Below are positions 55,628-63,562 of a DNA stretch of 64,000 nucleotides, in pieces (position 1 is the stretch's first letter; the number at the start of each line of letters is the position of its first letter). The notes beneath the pieces are model-generated. The model searched no databases and was not told the DNA's origin. It worked only from the letters and a program-made list of their open reading frames with translations. Source of the DNA: Mesorhizobium sp. B2-8-5 (GTDB lineage: Bacteria > Pseudomonadota > Alphaproteobacteria > Rhizobiales > Rhizobiaceae); contig NZ_CP083951.1 of NCBI RefSeq assembly GCF_006440675.2, positions 3,877,501-3,941,500 on the forward strand, in the 5' to 3' direction. The translations under genes and the position numbers were made by a program.

Positions 55628-56844
55628 GCCGTCACCGCCTTTCTGGCGCGGCGCTTTGGCTTCCCTTCCGCTGCCTCAGAGGCCTTCTCAGCCGACGAAA
55701 GGTCCACTGGACCTTTCGATGGATCGACTTCGTAACCCCACACGTCCCAGCCGGGCCGCGCCGTGCGCGCGAACAGCTCCAGCCTGGCGACGCCGGGAAA
55801 CAGCTTCTCGATCTGCTCGGCGAAGAAGTCCGGCTTCGCTGAGTGCTTGCCCTTGCGCTCGCGATGCACGGTTTCCGGCTGGGTGCCGGGCAGGGGCGCG
55901 GCGATGTCGCCGCGGCGGCCGATCAGCAGCAGCTCATGCCTGTCGCGGCCCCAATAGCCGGTGCCGGCGACTTCCTTGTCCCATATCCAATGGTGCACAT
56001 AGACAAAGCCGCAGGCCTGCAACACGCGCAGGCCGTCGAGCAGCATCGGGTTTGTGGCCCAAAGGAAGCACACGGCCGGATGCTCGCCGCCGATCAGGCC
56101 GGAAAGCAGCTCGCATATCTCGTCCGTCGGCAGCGTCGGATAGTGGTTCTCCGCGCTCTTCTCGCGCCCTGTCACTTCCGAGCGCACGCCGAAGCGCCAG
56201 GGCGGATCGGCACAGTAGACCGGATAGACGCGCGAGAGTTTTTGCGGTGCTGAGGAGCGGCCCTTCTCGGCGACCATGTCCATGTGGGCCAGGCGAACCT
56301 TGTGGCGCAGCTCCTGCTGTCCTGCACGGATCATCTTGGCGCCGGCCATGTACTCGCGCACATTCGGCTGGTCGGGCACGAAAGCAGTCTTGATTGGCTT
56401 GGTCGCCGGCTGGCGCACGCCATCCTTACCCTCGACCTCGTCGTGGTGGGGAATTTCCCCACCCTTGACCAGCTTGCCACGCACGGCAGAAACCGTCTTG
56501 TGGTCGACGCCGAGCATCGCGGCGATAGCACGCGACGAGATCGACGGCGTATCGCGCAGCTGGTCGGCGATCACCGCCTGCTTTTGCGCCGTGCTTAGGT
56601 GACGGCGGGCGAAGTTCAGCTCGCGCGATAGGGTGCGCTTGTCGATCTCCGACAGCCCCTTGCGCACGAAGCGCGGCCAGTCGACCAGGCCGTGGCTTTC
56701 GCAGATCTCGACCCGGTGATGGCCGTCGATGATCTCGCCGGCTTCGTCATATTCGACCGGCACCAGCACGCCATGCGCGATGATCGAGCGTTCGAGCGCA
56801 GCGTATTCTTCGGCCGACAGGCGGGGCAGCAGCTGATACTTCAT
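55624..56844 (-). CDS. ParB-N / MT-A70 adenine methyltransferase
   Basis: A 406-residue two-domain protein. Residues 1-130 are a ParB-type N-terminal domain (EIIDGHHRVEICESHG at about 37-52, then an HTH ISSRAIAAMLGVDHKTVSAVRG). From about 205 an MT-A70 methyltransferase carries DPPW (213-216) and the CFLWATNPMLLDGL and HHWIWDKE segments. MT-A70 enzymes make N6-methyladenine. The ParB part may use or sense a nucleotide or bind DNA. Starts one base into the GapR stop codon. Confidence 0.9.
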   Translation of the reverse strand: MKYQLLPRLSAEEYAALERSIIAHGVLVPVEYDEAGEIIDGHHRVEICESHGLVDWPRFVRKGLSEIDKRTLSRELNFARRHLSTAQKQAVIADQLRDTPSISSRAIAAMLGVDHKTVSAVRGKLVKGGEIPHHDEVEGKDGVRQPATKPIKTAFVPDQPNVREYMAGAKMIRAGQQELRHKVRLAHMDMVAEKGRSSAPQKLSRVYPVYCADPPWRFGVRSEVTGREKSAENHYPTLPTDEICELLSGLIGGEHPAVCFLWATNPMLLDGLRVLQACGFVYVHHWIWDKEVAGTGYWGRDRHELLLIGRRGDIAAPLPGTQPETVHRERKGKHSAKPDFFAEQIEKLFPGVARLELFARTARPGWDVWGYEVDPSKGPVDLSSAEKASEAAEGKPKRRARKAVTA

Positions 56845-57200
56845 CAGACCATCCCCAGCGCCGCCTTGTAGAGGTCGAGAATGGAGTCCTCCTCGGCCCG
56901 CTCGGCAGGATCCTTCTTGCGCAGCCGGATGATGGTGCGGATCGCCTTGGTGTCGAAGCCGGTGCCCTTGGCCTCGCCATAGACTTCCTTGATGCTTTCG
57001 GAGACGTCCTTCTTCTCTTCCTCGAGCAGCTCGATGCGCTCGATCAGGGCGCGAAGCTGCCCGGCCGCGACGGTCTGCGCCGTGCTGGTCGTTTCAGCCG
57101 CCTGCAGTTCCTCGGTCGCCTCCAAGCGGCGCTCGCCCTTCGGTTTGCCGTCTTTCTTCGCGCGGCGACGCGGCGAGTAGGGATCGTATTCGTCGCTCAT
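56844..57200 (-). CDS. GapR-family (DUF2312) nucleoid protein
   Basis: A 118-residue protein whose C-terminal 85 residues are DUF2312/Gap[72 protein letters not shown]. GapR of Caulobacter encircles overtwisted DNA and aids replication. The N-terminal 35 residues are a charged extension. A phage copy may manage supercoiling at replication forks. It overlaps both neighbours by one base (TGATG). Confidence 0.9.
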   Translation of the reverse strand: MSDEYDPYSPRRRAKKDGKPKGERRLEATEELQAAETTSTAQTVAAGQLRALIERIELLEEEKKDVSESIKEVYGEAKGTGFDTKAIRTIIRLRKKDPAERAEEDSILDLYKAALGMV

Positions 57201-57640
57201 CACGCCACCTTCGAAATCCGAAAGGTGCCGACGCGCCCTGGGCCGGGCCGCGCGATGATGCGCGCCAGGTTCGCAATGACGAGTTCGGACAGACACTCGC
57301 CACCCTGGCCGGCGCCGATCCTGGCCGCGGTGGCGAAATCGCGAAGAGCGCCGGTCACGTCACCGACCGGGTCCGCCTGCTTGCGCATGACGCTCCACAT
57401 GCGCGCCGCCTGGACCGAGATACCGTGCTTCCTGGCGAAAACATCAGGCGAAAACCCCGCGTCGTCGGCCGGCTCGTCGAGGATCGTCTCGAAATGCCGC
57501 TGCACGAAAGTAGTGACGCTAACGCCGGCCGCGCGAGCGGCCGCTTCGAGCCTGGCATTCATCGCCCGGCCGCATTTGACCGAGAAGCGATAGAACTGAT
57601 CGGCGCGCTCGACTTCGTCCCTGAGAGCGAGGCCGGTCAT
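57200..57640 (-). CDS. Hypothetical phage protein
   Basis: A 146-residue protein ([21 protein letters not shown]...). The [35 protein letters not shown] segment has the look of a ribbon-helix-helix plus helix, and [21 protein letters not shown] resembles an HTH. Probably DNA-binding, possibly an early regulator. Overlaps neighbours. Confidence 0.55.
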   Translation of the reverse strand: MTGLALRDEVERADQFYRFSVKCGRAMNARLEAAARAAGVSVTTFVQRHFETILDEPADDAGFSPDVFARKHGISVQAARMWSVMRKQADPVGDVTGALRDFATAARIGAGQGGECLSELVIANLARIIARPGPGRVGTFRISKVA

Positions 57641-58125
57641 CACTCGCCTCCCACCACCTTCAGGCCGCCGGCGGCCTTCGCGCCGGCAAGGACCTTGCGG
57701 TATTCGGCGACGGCGTTGTTCACCTTGGCGAGCGAGCGGTCGATCTGGGCGCTTTCGGCCGGCGTCAGCTGGCCGTCGGCGAAGGCCAGGGCGCCTTCGC
57801 TCATCAGCTCGCCCATGCGCACAACCGCTTCGGCATGCGCTGCCATCACCGAGCCATTCGCGGCCACCGCCTCGACATCGGCGAAGCGCCGGCCGCGCGC
57901 TGAACAGACCGCCTCGCTCATGTCGAAGCGGCCGGTTTCTTCCTCGAGCGCGAAGATCACGTCGAGCGGCATCAGGTCGGGACTGTCGGCATTGGCCCAG
58001 CGGCCGACCGTCGACTTGCCGTAGGAACAGATCTCGCCGGCACGCTCGATGCCGCCGGCGGCTGCGATCAGGTCGCGCTGCTTGGCCTTGAGCAGGAAGT
58101 GGCGCGCATTCGCATTCGGTACCAT
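57640..58125 (-). CDS. CII-like / phage regulatory protein
   Basis: A 161-residue protein (MVPNANARHFLLKAKQRDLI...) with an N-terminal HTH (RDLIAAAGGIERAGEICSYGKSTVGRWANADSPDLMPLDVIFALEEETG) as in phage regulatory CII-like proteins, and a helical C-terminus. First gene of the leftward early operon. Two 17-bp operators lie 26-70 bp upstream. Confidence 0.65.
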   Translation of the reverse strand: MVPNANARHFLLKAKQRDLIAAAGGIERAGEICSYGKSTVGRWANADSPDLMPLDVIFALEEETGRFDMSEAVCSARGRRFADVEAVAANGSVMAAHAEAVVRMGELMSEGALAFADGQLTPAESAQIDRSLAKVNNAVAEYRKVLAGAKAAGGLKVVGGE

Positions 58126-58150
58126 CGTGGGCCTCCTCAGGCACAAAAGG

Positions 58151-58195
58151 TTTCCCGCGCCGGGAAATCCCGGCGTCGTTTCCCGTGGCGGGAAA
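58151..58195. promoter_or_regulatory. Pair of 17-bp operators upstream of the leftward early operon
   Basis: TTTCCCG-N3-CGGGAAA occurs twice, perfectly, at 58151-58167 and 58179-58195, with centres 28 bp apart (close to three helical turns). The intervening bases hold a further CCCGG. Nothing similar was seen elsewhere in the window as a complete dyad. Confidence 0.75.
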
Positions 58196-58253
58196 GGTTT
58201 TTCGGAGTCAGTGTGCGGGCGTCAGTTCACTGGAGGCCCGCAGGTCGATGTCT

Positions 58254-58700
58254 TCATGGTCCGCCGCTCCTGAATCGGTTTGCCGCCTGGCGGGCGTAGC
58301 CCGGCACGTCGGCGAGGTCTTCGATGTCGTCAGCGCCGCGCGAAAGCAGCGCCGGAATGCCGATCGCCTTGCCGGCTTCGGCAATGATCCAGGCGAGCGT
58401 GTCGCGTTCGCTCCGGCCTTCATGGGCGGCGATCAGCGACAGGATGAAGCCCGAGGCTTCGGAAAGGTGGACCGCGCCGGATGCGAGGGTGGGTTCACCC
58501 GGCGCGGTCGTCGCCTGTTGCGGGGCATCGCCACAGGTCGCGTCCTCCGAAGCACGAAGTGTGCAGGAGGATTCGGTGAAATGAGAAAATGCCGCCGAGA
58601 CGCGGGGCGCCTCGGCGGCAGACGCGCGGTCAGGCTCTTGGGGAACCATGCGCGGAACCAGACGGTCTTCGAAATCGGCGGAGGCGAGGAGGGCGGTCAC
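58254..58700 (-). CDS. Hypothetical phage protein
   Basis: A 148-residue protein. A low-complexity N-terminal half precedes a helical C-terminal half (SGFILSLIAAHEGRSERDTLAWIIAEAGKAIGIPALL). It overlaps the Cro-like gene stop by 4 bp. No family recognised. Confidence 0.55.
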   Translation of the reverse strand: MTALLASADFEDRLVPRMVPQEPDRASAAEAPRVSAAFSHFTESSCTLRASEDATCGDAPQQATTAPGEPTLASGAVHLSEASGFILSLIAAHEGRSERDTLAWIIAEAGKAIGIPALLSRGADDIEDLADVPGYARQAANRFRSGGP

Positions 58701-58888
58701 GCTGCGACCCCGTATATGTCAGGCCGCAAGACGCCGCGCGAAATGCCGGTGAACTGCTCAATCCTGGTGACACGCTCGACAGGCACCTGCTTCCACATCG
58801 AGATCGCGGAAGGCGAGATGCCAAGGTGGGAGGCGAGCGCTAGGCGCCGGCCACGTTCTTCGTCGAGCCAAATCAGAAGCGTTTCCAT
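58697..58888 (-). CDS. Cro / YdaS-type repressor
   Basis: A 63-residue HTH protein: METLLIWLDEERGRRLALAS followed by HLGISPSAISMWKQVPVERVTRIEQFTGISRGVLRPDIYG, the YdaS/Cro layout. It is divergent from the repressor gene at 58966 with the large operator between, the arrangement of a lambda-type genetic switch. Confidence 0.85.
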   Translation of the reverse strand: METLLIWLDEERGRRLALASHLGISPSAISMWKQVPVERVTRIEQFTGISRGVLRPDIYGVAA

Positions 58889-58900
58889 GGCGCGCCAACT

Positions 58901-58929
58901 TAAGCCCCACTGAATTTCAGTCAAGCTTA
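58901..58929. promoter_or_regulatory. Switch operator A between Cro-like and repressor genes
   Basis: A 29-bp near-perfect dyad: half TAAGC-N3-ACTGAA, one central base, then TTCAGT-N3-GCTTA. It has the same architecture as the site at 60053-60081. It lies in the 77-bp gap between divergent HTH genes. Confidence 0.8.
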
Positions 58930-58965
58930 TTTTTTCAGTCAGGCCGAATGGAGAGAATTTAAGCT

Positions 58966-59421
58966 ATGAGCGATATATTCAGCATGGCGAAGAATCCCGC
59001 AGCGCAGGTGCAGCAGACCTACTTTTTCAAGGAATGGCGGAAGCACCGCGGCCTTAATCAGGAGGCGCTGGCGGATATGATTGGGCTGACGGCCTCCTCC
59101 ATCTCGCAACTTGAGAATGGGAAGCAGGGTTTCACTGATTCGACGCTTGCCGCGCTCGCCCAGGCGCTGGATTGCCGGCCGGGCGATCTTCTGTTGTGGG
59201 GGCCGGATGCTGCGGAGGCATCGACCGGACCGATCCGGCAGCCCAACGAGATACGATCCTGCCTGGAACGGATCGATGGCTTGCTGCCTGACAACGTCGC
59301 GGTGCTGCTTTCGGTAATCGAAGGGTTCCGTCAGGCTAATGCCGGACGATCATCACAAACCCGCCCTGATGATCAATCTGAATTCGCCAATCCCCGCCGT
59401 GAATCGAGCGCATCGCGTTAG
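58966..59421 (+). CDS. XRE-family prophage repressor
   Basis: A 151-residue protein with one XRE HTH (WRKHRGLNQEALADMIGLTASSISQLENGKQGFTDSTLAALAQAL, about residues 24-68) and a C-terminal helical region (NEIRSCLERIDGLLPDNVAVLLSVIEGFRQ). No LexA-like peptidase domain is visible, so it is not the self-cleaving type. SOS induction would need an anti-repressor. ATG 58966 with GGAGAG upstream. Confidence 0.85.
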   Translation: MSDIFSMAKNPAAQVQQTYFFKEWRKHRGLNQEALADMIGLTASSISQLENGKQGFTDSTLAALAQALDCRPGDLLLWGPDAAEASTGPIRQPNEIRSCLERIDGLLPDNVAVLLSVIEGFRQANAGRSSQTRPDDQSEFANPRRESSASR

Positions 59422-59539
59422 CGATCGAGGCGGCATCCTTCTGGATTGTCTTCGCCGGGTCCAAGGGCCAGCCAAGGTTCAAAAGCTGCTGTAAGGTTTC
59501 CTCGCTCCGCGTCTTTTCACGCGGACTATATTGGATCAT
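59336..59539 (-). CDS. Hypothetical protein under a LexA box, convergent with the repressor
   Basis: A 67-residue protein (MIQYSPREKTRSEETLQQLL...) with a GGGAATAGAGAA RBS directly before ATG 59539; an in-frame ATG at 59599 is less likely. Its 3' end overlaps the repressor 3' end by 86 bp on the opposite strand. Transcription of this gene would produce antisense RNA to the repressor mRNA. An anti-repressor role is speculative. Confidence 0.55.
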   Translation of the reverse strand: MIQYSPREKTRSEETLQQLLNLGWPLDPAKTIQKDAASIANAMRSIHGGDWRIQIDHQGGFVMIVRH

Positions 59540-59599
59540 TTCTCTATTCCCACCCGGAGCGGTATCCAGAATAGGAACAATTTCCTTCTGGCCTGTCAA

Positions 59600-59614
59600 G
59601 AACGTTGCAGGAAC
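59600..59614. promoter_or_regulatory. LexA box upstream of the 59539 gene
   Basis: GAACGTTGCAGGAAC is GAAC-N7-GAAC, the alphaproteobacterial LexA operator. It lies 60 bp upstream of the preferred start at 59539, reading leftward. Chance matches are possible, as noted for 23973-23987. Confidence 0.55.
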
Positions 59615-59773
59615 ACCCCCTGTCTCAATTTGGTACGATTACATGCATTGGCAGCGGATTAACAGAATGTTTCAACCTGTAATAATCCCCTGTGGATAGC
59701 GGGGACAGGTAGTGCCGGATTTGAACATTCTGGAACCATTTCGGCACCATCGGCTTTCGGCCATAAGTCGGGG

Positions 59774-60055
59774 ATGCCACAGCCCGAGCCGCCAAGTTTC
59801 CATCTCCGCATTCCGCCGGCCCTGAAGGCGCAGCTCGAAGCCGCGCGCGGACGCAACAGCCTCAACCGTGAGATCATCGAGCGGCTGGAGAGATCCTTCA
59901 GTCTCGACCCGGCCGTTCGCCTGGCTGAAATCTTCCGGCCCTTCCTTGTCGCGGTCGACGACAACCAGCGCGAAAAGCTGATGGAACTCGCCGAAGCAGC
60001 GCTCGCCATTGTCGCCGCCAAGCCGAGTTCCAAGCGGCGACCGCCCGAAACTTAA
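59774..60055 (+). CDS. Arc-type ribbon-helix-helix DNA-binding protein
   Basis: A 93-residue protein with the Arc RHH: SFHLRIPPALKAQLEAARGRNSLNREIIERLERSF (residues about 8-42), then a helical tail. A likely auxiliary repressor. Its stop codon lies inside operator B. The 160-bp region before it (59615-59773) has a CCTGT/ACAGG dyad near 59688 but no gene. Confidence 0.85.
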   Translation: MPQPEPPSFHLRIPPALKAQLEAARGRNSLNREIIERLERSFSLDPAVRLAEIFRPFLVAVDDNQREKLMELAEAALAIVAAKPSSKRRPPET

Positions 60056-60103
60056 GCCACACTGATATTCAGCTTGACTTAAAATTAAGCCACACTTAAG
60101 TTT
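60048..60103. promoter_or_regulatory. Switch operator B with flanking inverted repeat
   Basis: The 29-bp site at 60053-60081 (TAAGC-N3-ACTGAT, central A, TTCAGC-N3-ACTTA) matches operator A. A third half-site (TAAGCCACACTTA) follows at 60086-60098, and AAACTTAAG / CTTAAGTTT (60048-60056, 60095-60103) bracket the whole cluster. It precedes the rightward operon that starts at 60139. Confidence 0.78.
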
Positions 60104-60138
60104 GCCGCCACTCGCAATTCCGCGATGGAGGCATTCCC

Positions 60139-60372
60139 ATGATCAACTACGGACTCCACGAAACCATGCCGACCCGCAAAGGCCCGGCACTGGTCGAGCG
60201 CAGCATCGTCGAGCGCATGGCCGACAAGATGCTGCAGATGGGCATGAACGGCGTCGCCGTCACGGCCGATAGCCTGGCCGAGCACTCCGGCTTCACCCGT
60301 GCCCAGATCAAGGAACACAGCGCCGACGCTGCCGACCTGGCCAAGGCGCGCGCCGTCCGCCGGGTGGCGTGA
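60139..60372 (+). CDS. Hypothetical protein, first gene of rightward operon
   Basis: A 77-residue protein (MINYGLHETMPTRKGPALVE...), with GVAVTADSLAEHSGFTRAQIKEHSADAADLA resembling an HTH. GGAGG precedes ATG 60139. Overlaps the next gene by 4 bp. Confidence 0.6.
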   Translation: MINYGLHETMPTRKGPALVERSIVERMADKMLQMGMNGVAVTADSLAEHSGFTRAQIKEHSADAADLAKARAVRRVA

Positions 60373-60617
60373 CGGCCATGACCAACGCCGATCTTCTCAT
60401 CGCCGAGGCCGCCAAATCGCCGGAGCACACGGCGTGGATTTCGCGCCAGCTCATGGCCCAGCGCCGTCCGTCCGAAATCCTGGCCGACCTTCAGCGCGCC
60501 ACCGATCCCGCCAAGGTCATCGCCGCGATCGGCGGTGACGGCCCGACAGGCCTCGCCTTCGCCTGTCTGATCGCGTTCGCCACGCCCTTCTTCGCGCTCG
60601 GCTGGTTGCTGCCATGA
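60369..60617 (+). CDS. Small protein with C-terminal membrane helix
   Basis: An 82-residue protein. The C-terminal AFACLIAFATPFFALGWLLP is a transmembrane helix; the soluble part is helical. Start GTG 60369 (4-bp overlap) or ATG 60378. Unknown function. Confidence 0.6.
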   Translation: MTAMTNADLLIAEAAKSPEHTAWISRQLMAQRRPSEILADLQRATDPAKVIAAIGGDGPTGLAFACLIAFATPFFALGWLLP

Positions 60618-60913
60618 ACGAGCGGAAATTCTACAATCCGGAATCGCATTTCGCGGCGCCACCGCCGCCCCCACCAGAGGACCGGGTCTTTTCGATGCTG
60701 TCTTCCGGCATGCGCCACGTCGACCTGCCCACGGGCTACACCCTCGCGCCGGCGGATGCCGGAACCGTCATCCGCTGCAGCAATTTCCCCGAATGCATGT
60801 GCGGAGAGGACTGCATCGACCGGCCGGCGGAATCGCCGATCGCCCGCCGCATCCTGATCGGCTTGATGATCGCCGTCGCCGCCATCGGCCTGCTCTATGC
60901 GGAGCTGCGCTGA
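60614..60913 (+). CDS. Cys-containing protein with C-terminal membrane helix
   Basis: A 99-residue protein: a Pro-rich N-terminus, CSNFPECMCGEDC cluster (four Cys), then IARRILIGLMIAVAAIGLLYAEL as a transmembrane helix. Translationally coupled. Unknown function. Confidence 0.6.
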   Translation: MNERKFYNPESHFAAPPPPPPEDRVFSMLSSGMRHVDLPTGYTLAPADAGTVIRCSNFPECMCGEDCIDRPAESPIARRILIGLMIAVAAIGLLYAELR

Positions 60914-61062
60914 TGACCAGCTTCCGCATTCACTATGCCGACGGCAAGCGCCTCATCGTCGATGCCGAGACGCCGAAGGAAGCCGCCGCCAAGGCGCAGA
61001 AGGCCGGCCACATCGGCACCGTCACCAAGATCAAGATCGCGAAGGATGTGAACCGTGGCTGA
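60913..61062 (+). CDS. Small hypothetical protein
   Basis: A 49-residue protein (MTSFRIHYADGKRLIVDAET...) with a beta-beta-alpha-beta pattern. ATG overlaps the upstream stop by one base. Unknown function. Confidence 0.55.
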   Translation: MTSFRIHYADGKRLIVDAETPKEAAAKAQKAGHIGTVTKIKIAKDVNRG

Positions 61063-62182
61063 CAAATCGCCCATCGAATGGACCGATGCCACCTGGAACC
61101 CGATCGTCGGCTGCTCCATCCTCTCGCCCGGCTGCATCCATTGCTACGCCATGCGCATGGCCGGCCGCATCGAGGCCATGGGCGGCGCGCCGCACTACGC
61201 CGGCACTACGAAGAATGTGAACGGCAACACCATTTGGACCGGCAAGCTGGCACTGGCGCCCGAGCGGATCCTGACCGAGCCGCTGCGCTGGCAGCGTCCG
61301 CGCCGCATCTTCGTCAATTCCATGGGCGACCTGTTCCACGAGGACGTGCCCGACGCATGGATCGACCGCGTCTTCGCCGTCATGGCGCTGGCGCCCCAGC
61401 ACACATTCCAGGTGCTGACCAAGCGCGCCAGGCGCATGCGGGAATACATGAACGAACGCTGGCAACCGGCGCCAGCACATCGCCTCGCTTGGCAAGGCGG
61501 CGACACGATTGACATCCCGGCCGAGACGGCCGGAGAAGATCGCGAAGATCAAGTCCGCGCCGCCTGCGAACCGTTTCTGGAAAAGCTCGGCCTTGTCGAC
61601 ACCGACAATGATGACCTGTGGACCGAGGACGGCAATGCCAAGGCCATGACCTGGACATGGCCCCTCAAGAACGTCTGGCTAGGCGTCTCGGCCGAGCGCC
61701 AGCAGGAGGCCGACGAGCGCATCCCCGAGCTGCTGGCGACGCCGGCCGCGATCCGATTCGTCTCCGCCGAGCCGCTGCTCGGGCCGATTGATTTCTACAA
61801 ATACCTGCGGCCGCTTTGCGACCGTTGCCCGCCATGGGAAGTCCCTTGCCGCATCGGCTGCCAGAACTGCACTCGCCTCGACCAGATCATCGTCGGCGGC
61901 GAGAGCGGCCAGGACGCGCGACCGATGCACCCCGCCTGGCCGCGCTCGATTCGCGACCAATGCGCCGCCGCTGGCGTGCCGTTCTTCTTCAAGCAGTGGG
62001 GCGCTTTCCGGCCGCTGACACGCGCCGAGCATAACCAGGCTTGCGGCGCGACGTTGATTGGCACCGATCCTTATGACCAGGACGCTCACGTCCTGAAAGT
62101 CGGCAAGAAAGCCGCCGGCCGCCTGCTCGACGGTGTCGAGCACAACGGCATGCCGGAGCTGCGCGAGGTGCCGGCGCTATGA
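61055..62182 (+). CDS. Phage Gp37/Gp68 family (DUF5131) protein
   Basis: A 375-residue protein of DUF5131: IEWTDATWNPIVGCSILSPGCIHCYA gives the family's Cys cluster (C-x6-C-x2-C), and RIFVNSMGDLFHEDVP, FQVLTKRARRM and the C-terminal FFFKQWG follow. The cluster suggests an iron-sulfur, radical-SAM-like site, but the reaction is unknown. Start is GTG 61055, overlapping the previous stop. Confidence 0.88.
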   Translation: MADKSPIEWTDATWNPIVGCSILSPGCIHCYAMRMAGRIEAMGGAPHYAGTTKNVNGNTIWTGKLALAPERILTEPLRWQRPRRIFVNSMGDLFHEDVPDAWIDRVFAVMALAPQHTFQVLTKRARRMREYMNERWQPAPAHRLAWQGGDTIDIPAETAGEDREDQVRAACEPFLEKLGLVDTDNDDLWTEDGNAKAMTWTWPLKNVWLGVSAERQQEADERIPELLATPAAIRFVSAEPLLGPIDFYKYLRPLCDRCPPWEVPCRIGCQNCTRLDQIIVGGESGQDARPMHPAWPRSIRDQCAAAGVPFFFKQWGAFRPLTRAEHNQACGATLIGTDPYDQDAHVLKVGKKAAGRLLDGVEHNGMPELREVPAL

Positions 62183-62478
62183 GCAACCGCAAGCCGTTCG
62201 ACAGGAACGATCCGTTCGACGCAATCGCACAGATGACCAAGACGGTTATCGCGACGGCCTTCGGCGAGGCGATGGCCAGGGCACCGACGATCTCGCGCGA
62301 TCCGGAGATCCAGTATGAGGCCCTCGTTATTGGCCTGATGGTCGGCGCATACGGTTGCGCGCTGGCGATGACGGCGCCGGATGGCGAGCTTCGCGCCGCT
62401 TTGCTTGCGCACCTGCCTGATGCCTTCGACCAGGCGCGCGACATTGTCGGCCTACCGCCGCTCGGAGCGCTGTCATGA
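62179..62478 (+). CDS. Hypothetical phage protein
   Basis: A 99-residue helical protein (MSNRKPFDRNDPFDAIAQMT...). The middle LVIGLMVGAYGCALAM is moderately hydrophobic. Coupled by 4-bp overlaps. Unknown. Confidence 0.6.
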   Translation: MSNRKPFDRNDPFDAIAQMTKTVIATAFGEAMARAPTISRDPEIQYEALVIGLMVGAYGCALAMTAPDGELRAALLAHLPDAFDQARDIVGLPPLGALS

Positions 62479-62846
62479 GCGTCTACGTCGACAACATGCG
62501 CGCCCCCTTCGGCAAGATAGTCATGTGCCACATGTGGGCCGACACGCGCGAAGAGCTGTTCGCGATGACCGACCGCATCGGCGTCCAGCGCAAATGGTTC
62601 CAGCGCCCGGCCGGCACGGGACTGCCGGGCATGGATGCATCCTGGGAACATTTCGACATCGCGCAGTCGAAGCGAGCGCTGGCCATCGCTGCCGGCGCGA
62701 TCGAGACCGACAAATACGGCCCAATCGAGTTCGAGGCCCGTCGCAAGGGCAACGATGCGAAGCTGAAGCAGATCGCAGAGCTGCGCGCCAAAGGCTTCGG
62801 TGATGCATCGAAGCCTGCCGACCCGAAACAGCGGAGGCTGCTTTGA
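62475..62846 (+). CDS. DUF4031 family protein
   Basis: A 123-residue protein: SVYVDNMRAPFGKIVMCHMWADTREELFAMTDRIGVQRKWFQ is the DUF4031 signature. Function is unknown; common in phages. TGA overlaps the next gene's TTG start. Confidence 0.85.
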   Translation: MSVYVDNMRAPFGKIVMCHMWADTREELFAMTDRIGVQRKWFQRPAGTGLPGMDASWEHFDIAQSKRALAIAAGAIETDKYGPIEFEARRKGNDAKLKQIAELRAKGFGDASKPADPKQRRLL

Positions 62847-63562
62847 CCGACCGCCCGATCCTCTTTTCCGGCCCGATGGTTCGCGCGCTGCTCGAAGGAC
62901 GCAAGACGCAGACGCGTCGGGTGCTTGGCCGCCTCCGGCGATTTGGTGCCGTCACCGAGTTCGGCCGCAGCGACACGCGCGGCTATGACTGGCATTTCCG
63001 CGACAAACAAATGCGCTGGAATGACTTGCGGCACTCCGAGCTGCTGGAGGCGTTGCCGTTCTCGGTTGGTGATCGGCTCTACGTCCGCGAGGCGCACCAT
63101 CGCACAAATGACAGCGCTCAAAGCCATCTCGTCGGCTACGACTTCGCCGATGGCCCGATACCACGCGAGGAGCGGCACCACATCGCCAGCGTCGGCGATG
63201 TTCAGTTCTTTCGTCACAGCCTTGGCGGCTGGGGCGGAAGAACATCGCGGAACTACCCGGCGCTCCACATGCCGCGCTGGGCGTCACGCCTGACGCTGAC
63301 GGTCACCGATGTCCGAGTCCAGCGGCTACAGGAGATCAGCGAGGCCGATGCGATCGCAGAAGGCATCCAACGCTTCGGTCGCTTTTATGCCGTGACCGGA
63401 GACGAGGATTGGGACGCCGCATCAATGAATGCTCGCGACGGATACGCGCTGCTTTGGGACAGTCTCAATGCCGCGCGCGGCTTCGGCTGGGACGTCAATC
63501 CTTGGGTCGCCGCCGTCTTCTTCATCGTCGAGCGCCGCAACATCGACGAGGTCAAGCCGTGA
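62843..63562 (+). CDS. ASCH-like phage protein
   Basis: A 239-residue protein. GPMVRALLEGRKTQTRRVL at the N-terminus and VGDRLYVREAHH in the middle are typical of phage ASCH-type proteins, with RLTLTVTDVRVQRLQEISEADAIAEGI near the end. ASCH domains bind RNA or modified nucleotides. TTG 62843 with GGAGG upstream. Confidence 0.75.
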   Translation: MTDRPILFSGPMVRALLEGRKTQTRRVLGRLRRFGAVTEFGRSDTRGYDWHFRDKQMRWNDLRHSELLEALPFSVGDRLYVREAHHRTNDSAQSHLVGYDFADGPIPREERHHIASVGDVQFFRHSLGGWGGRTSRNYPALHMPRWASRLTLTVTDVRVQRLQEISEADAIAEGIQRFGRFYAVTGDEDWDAASMNARDGYALLWDSLNAARGFGWDVNPWVAAVFFIVERRNIDEVKP

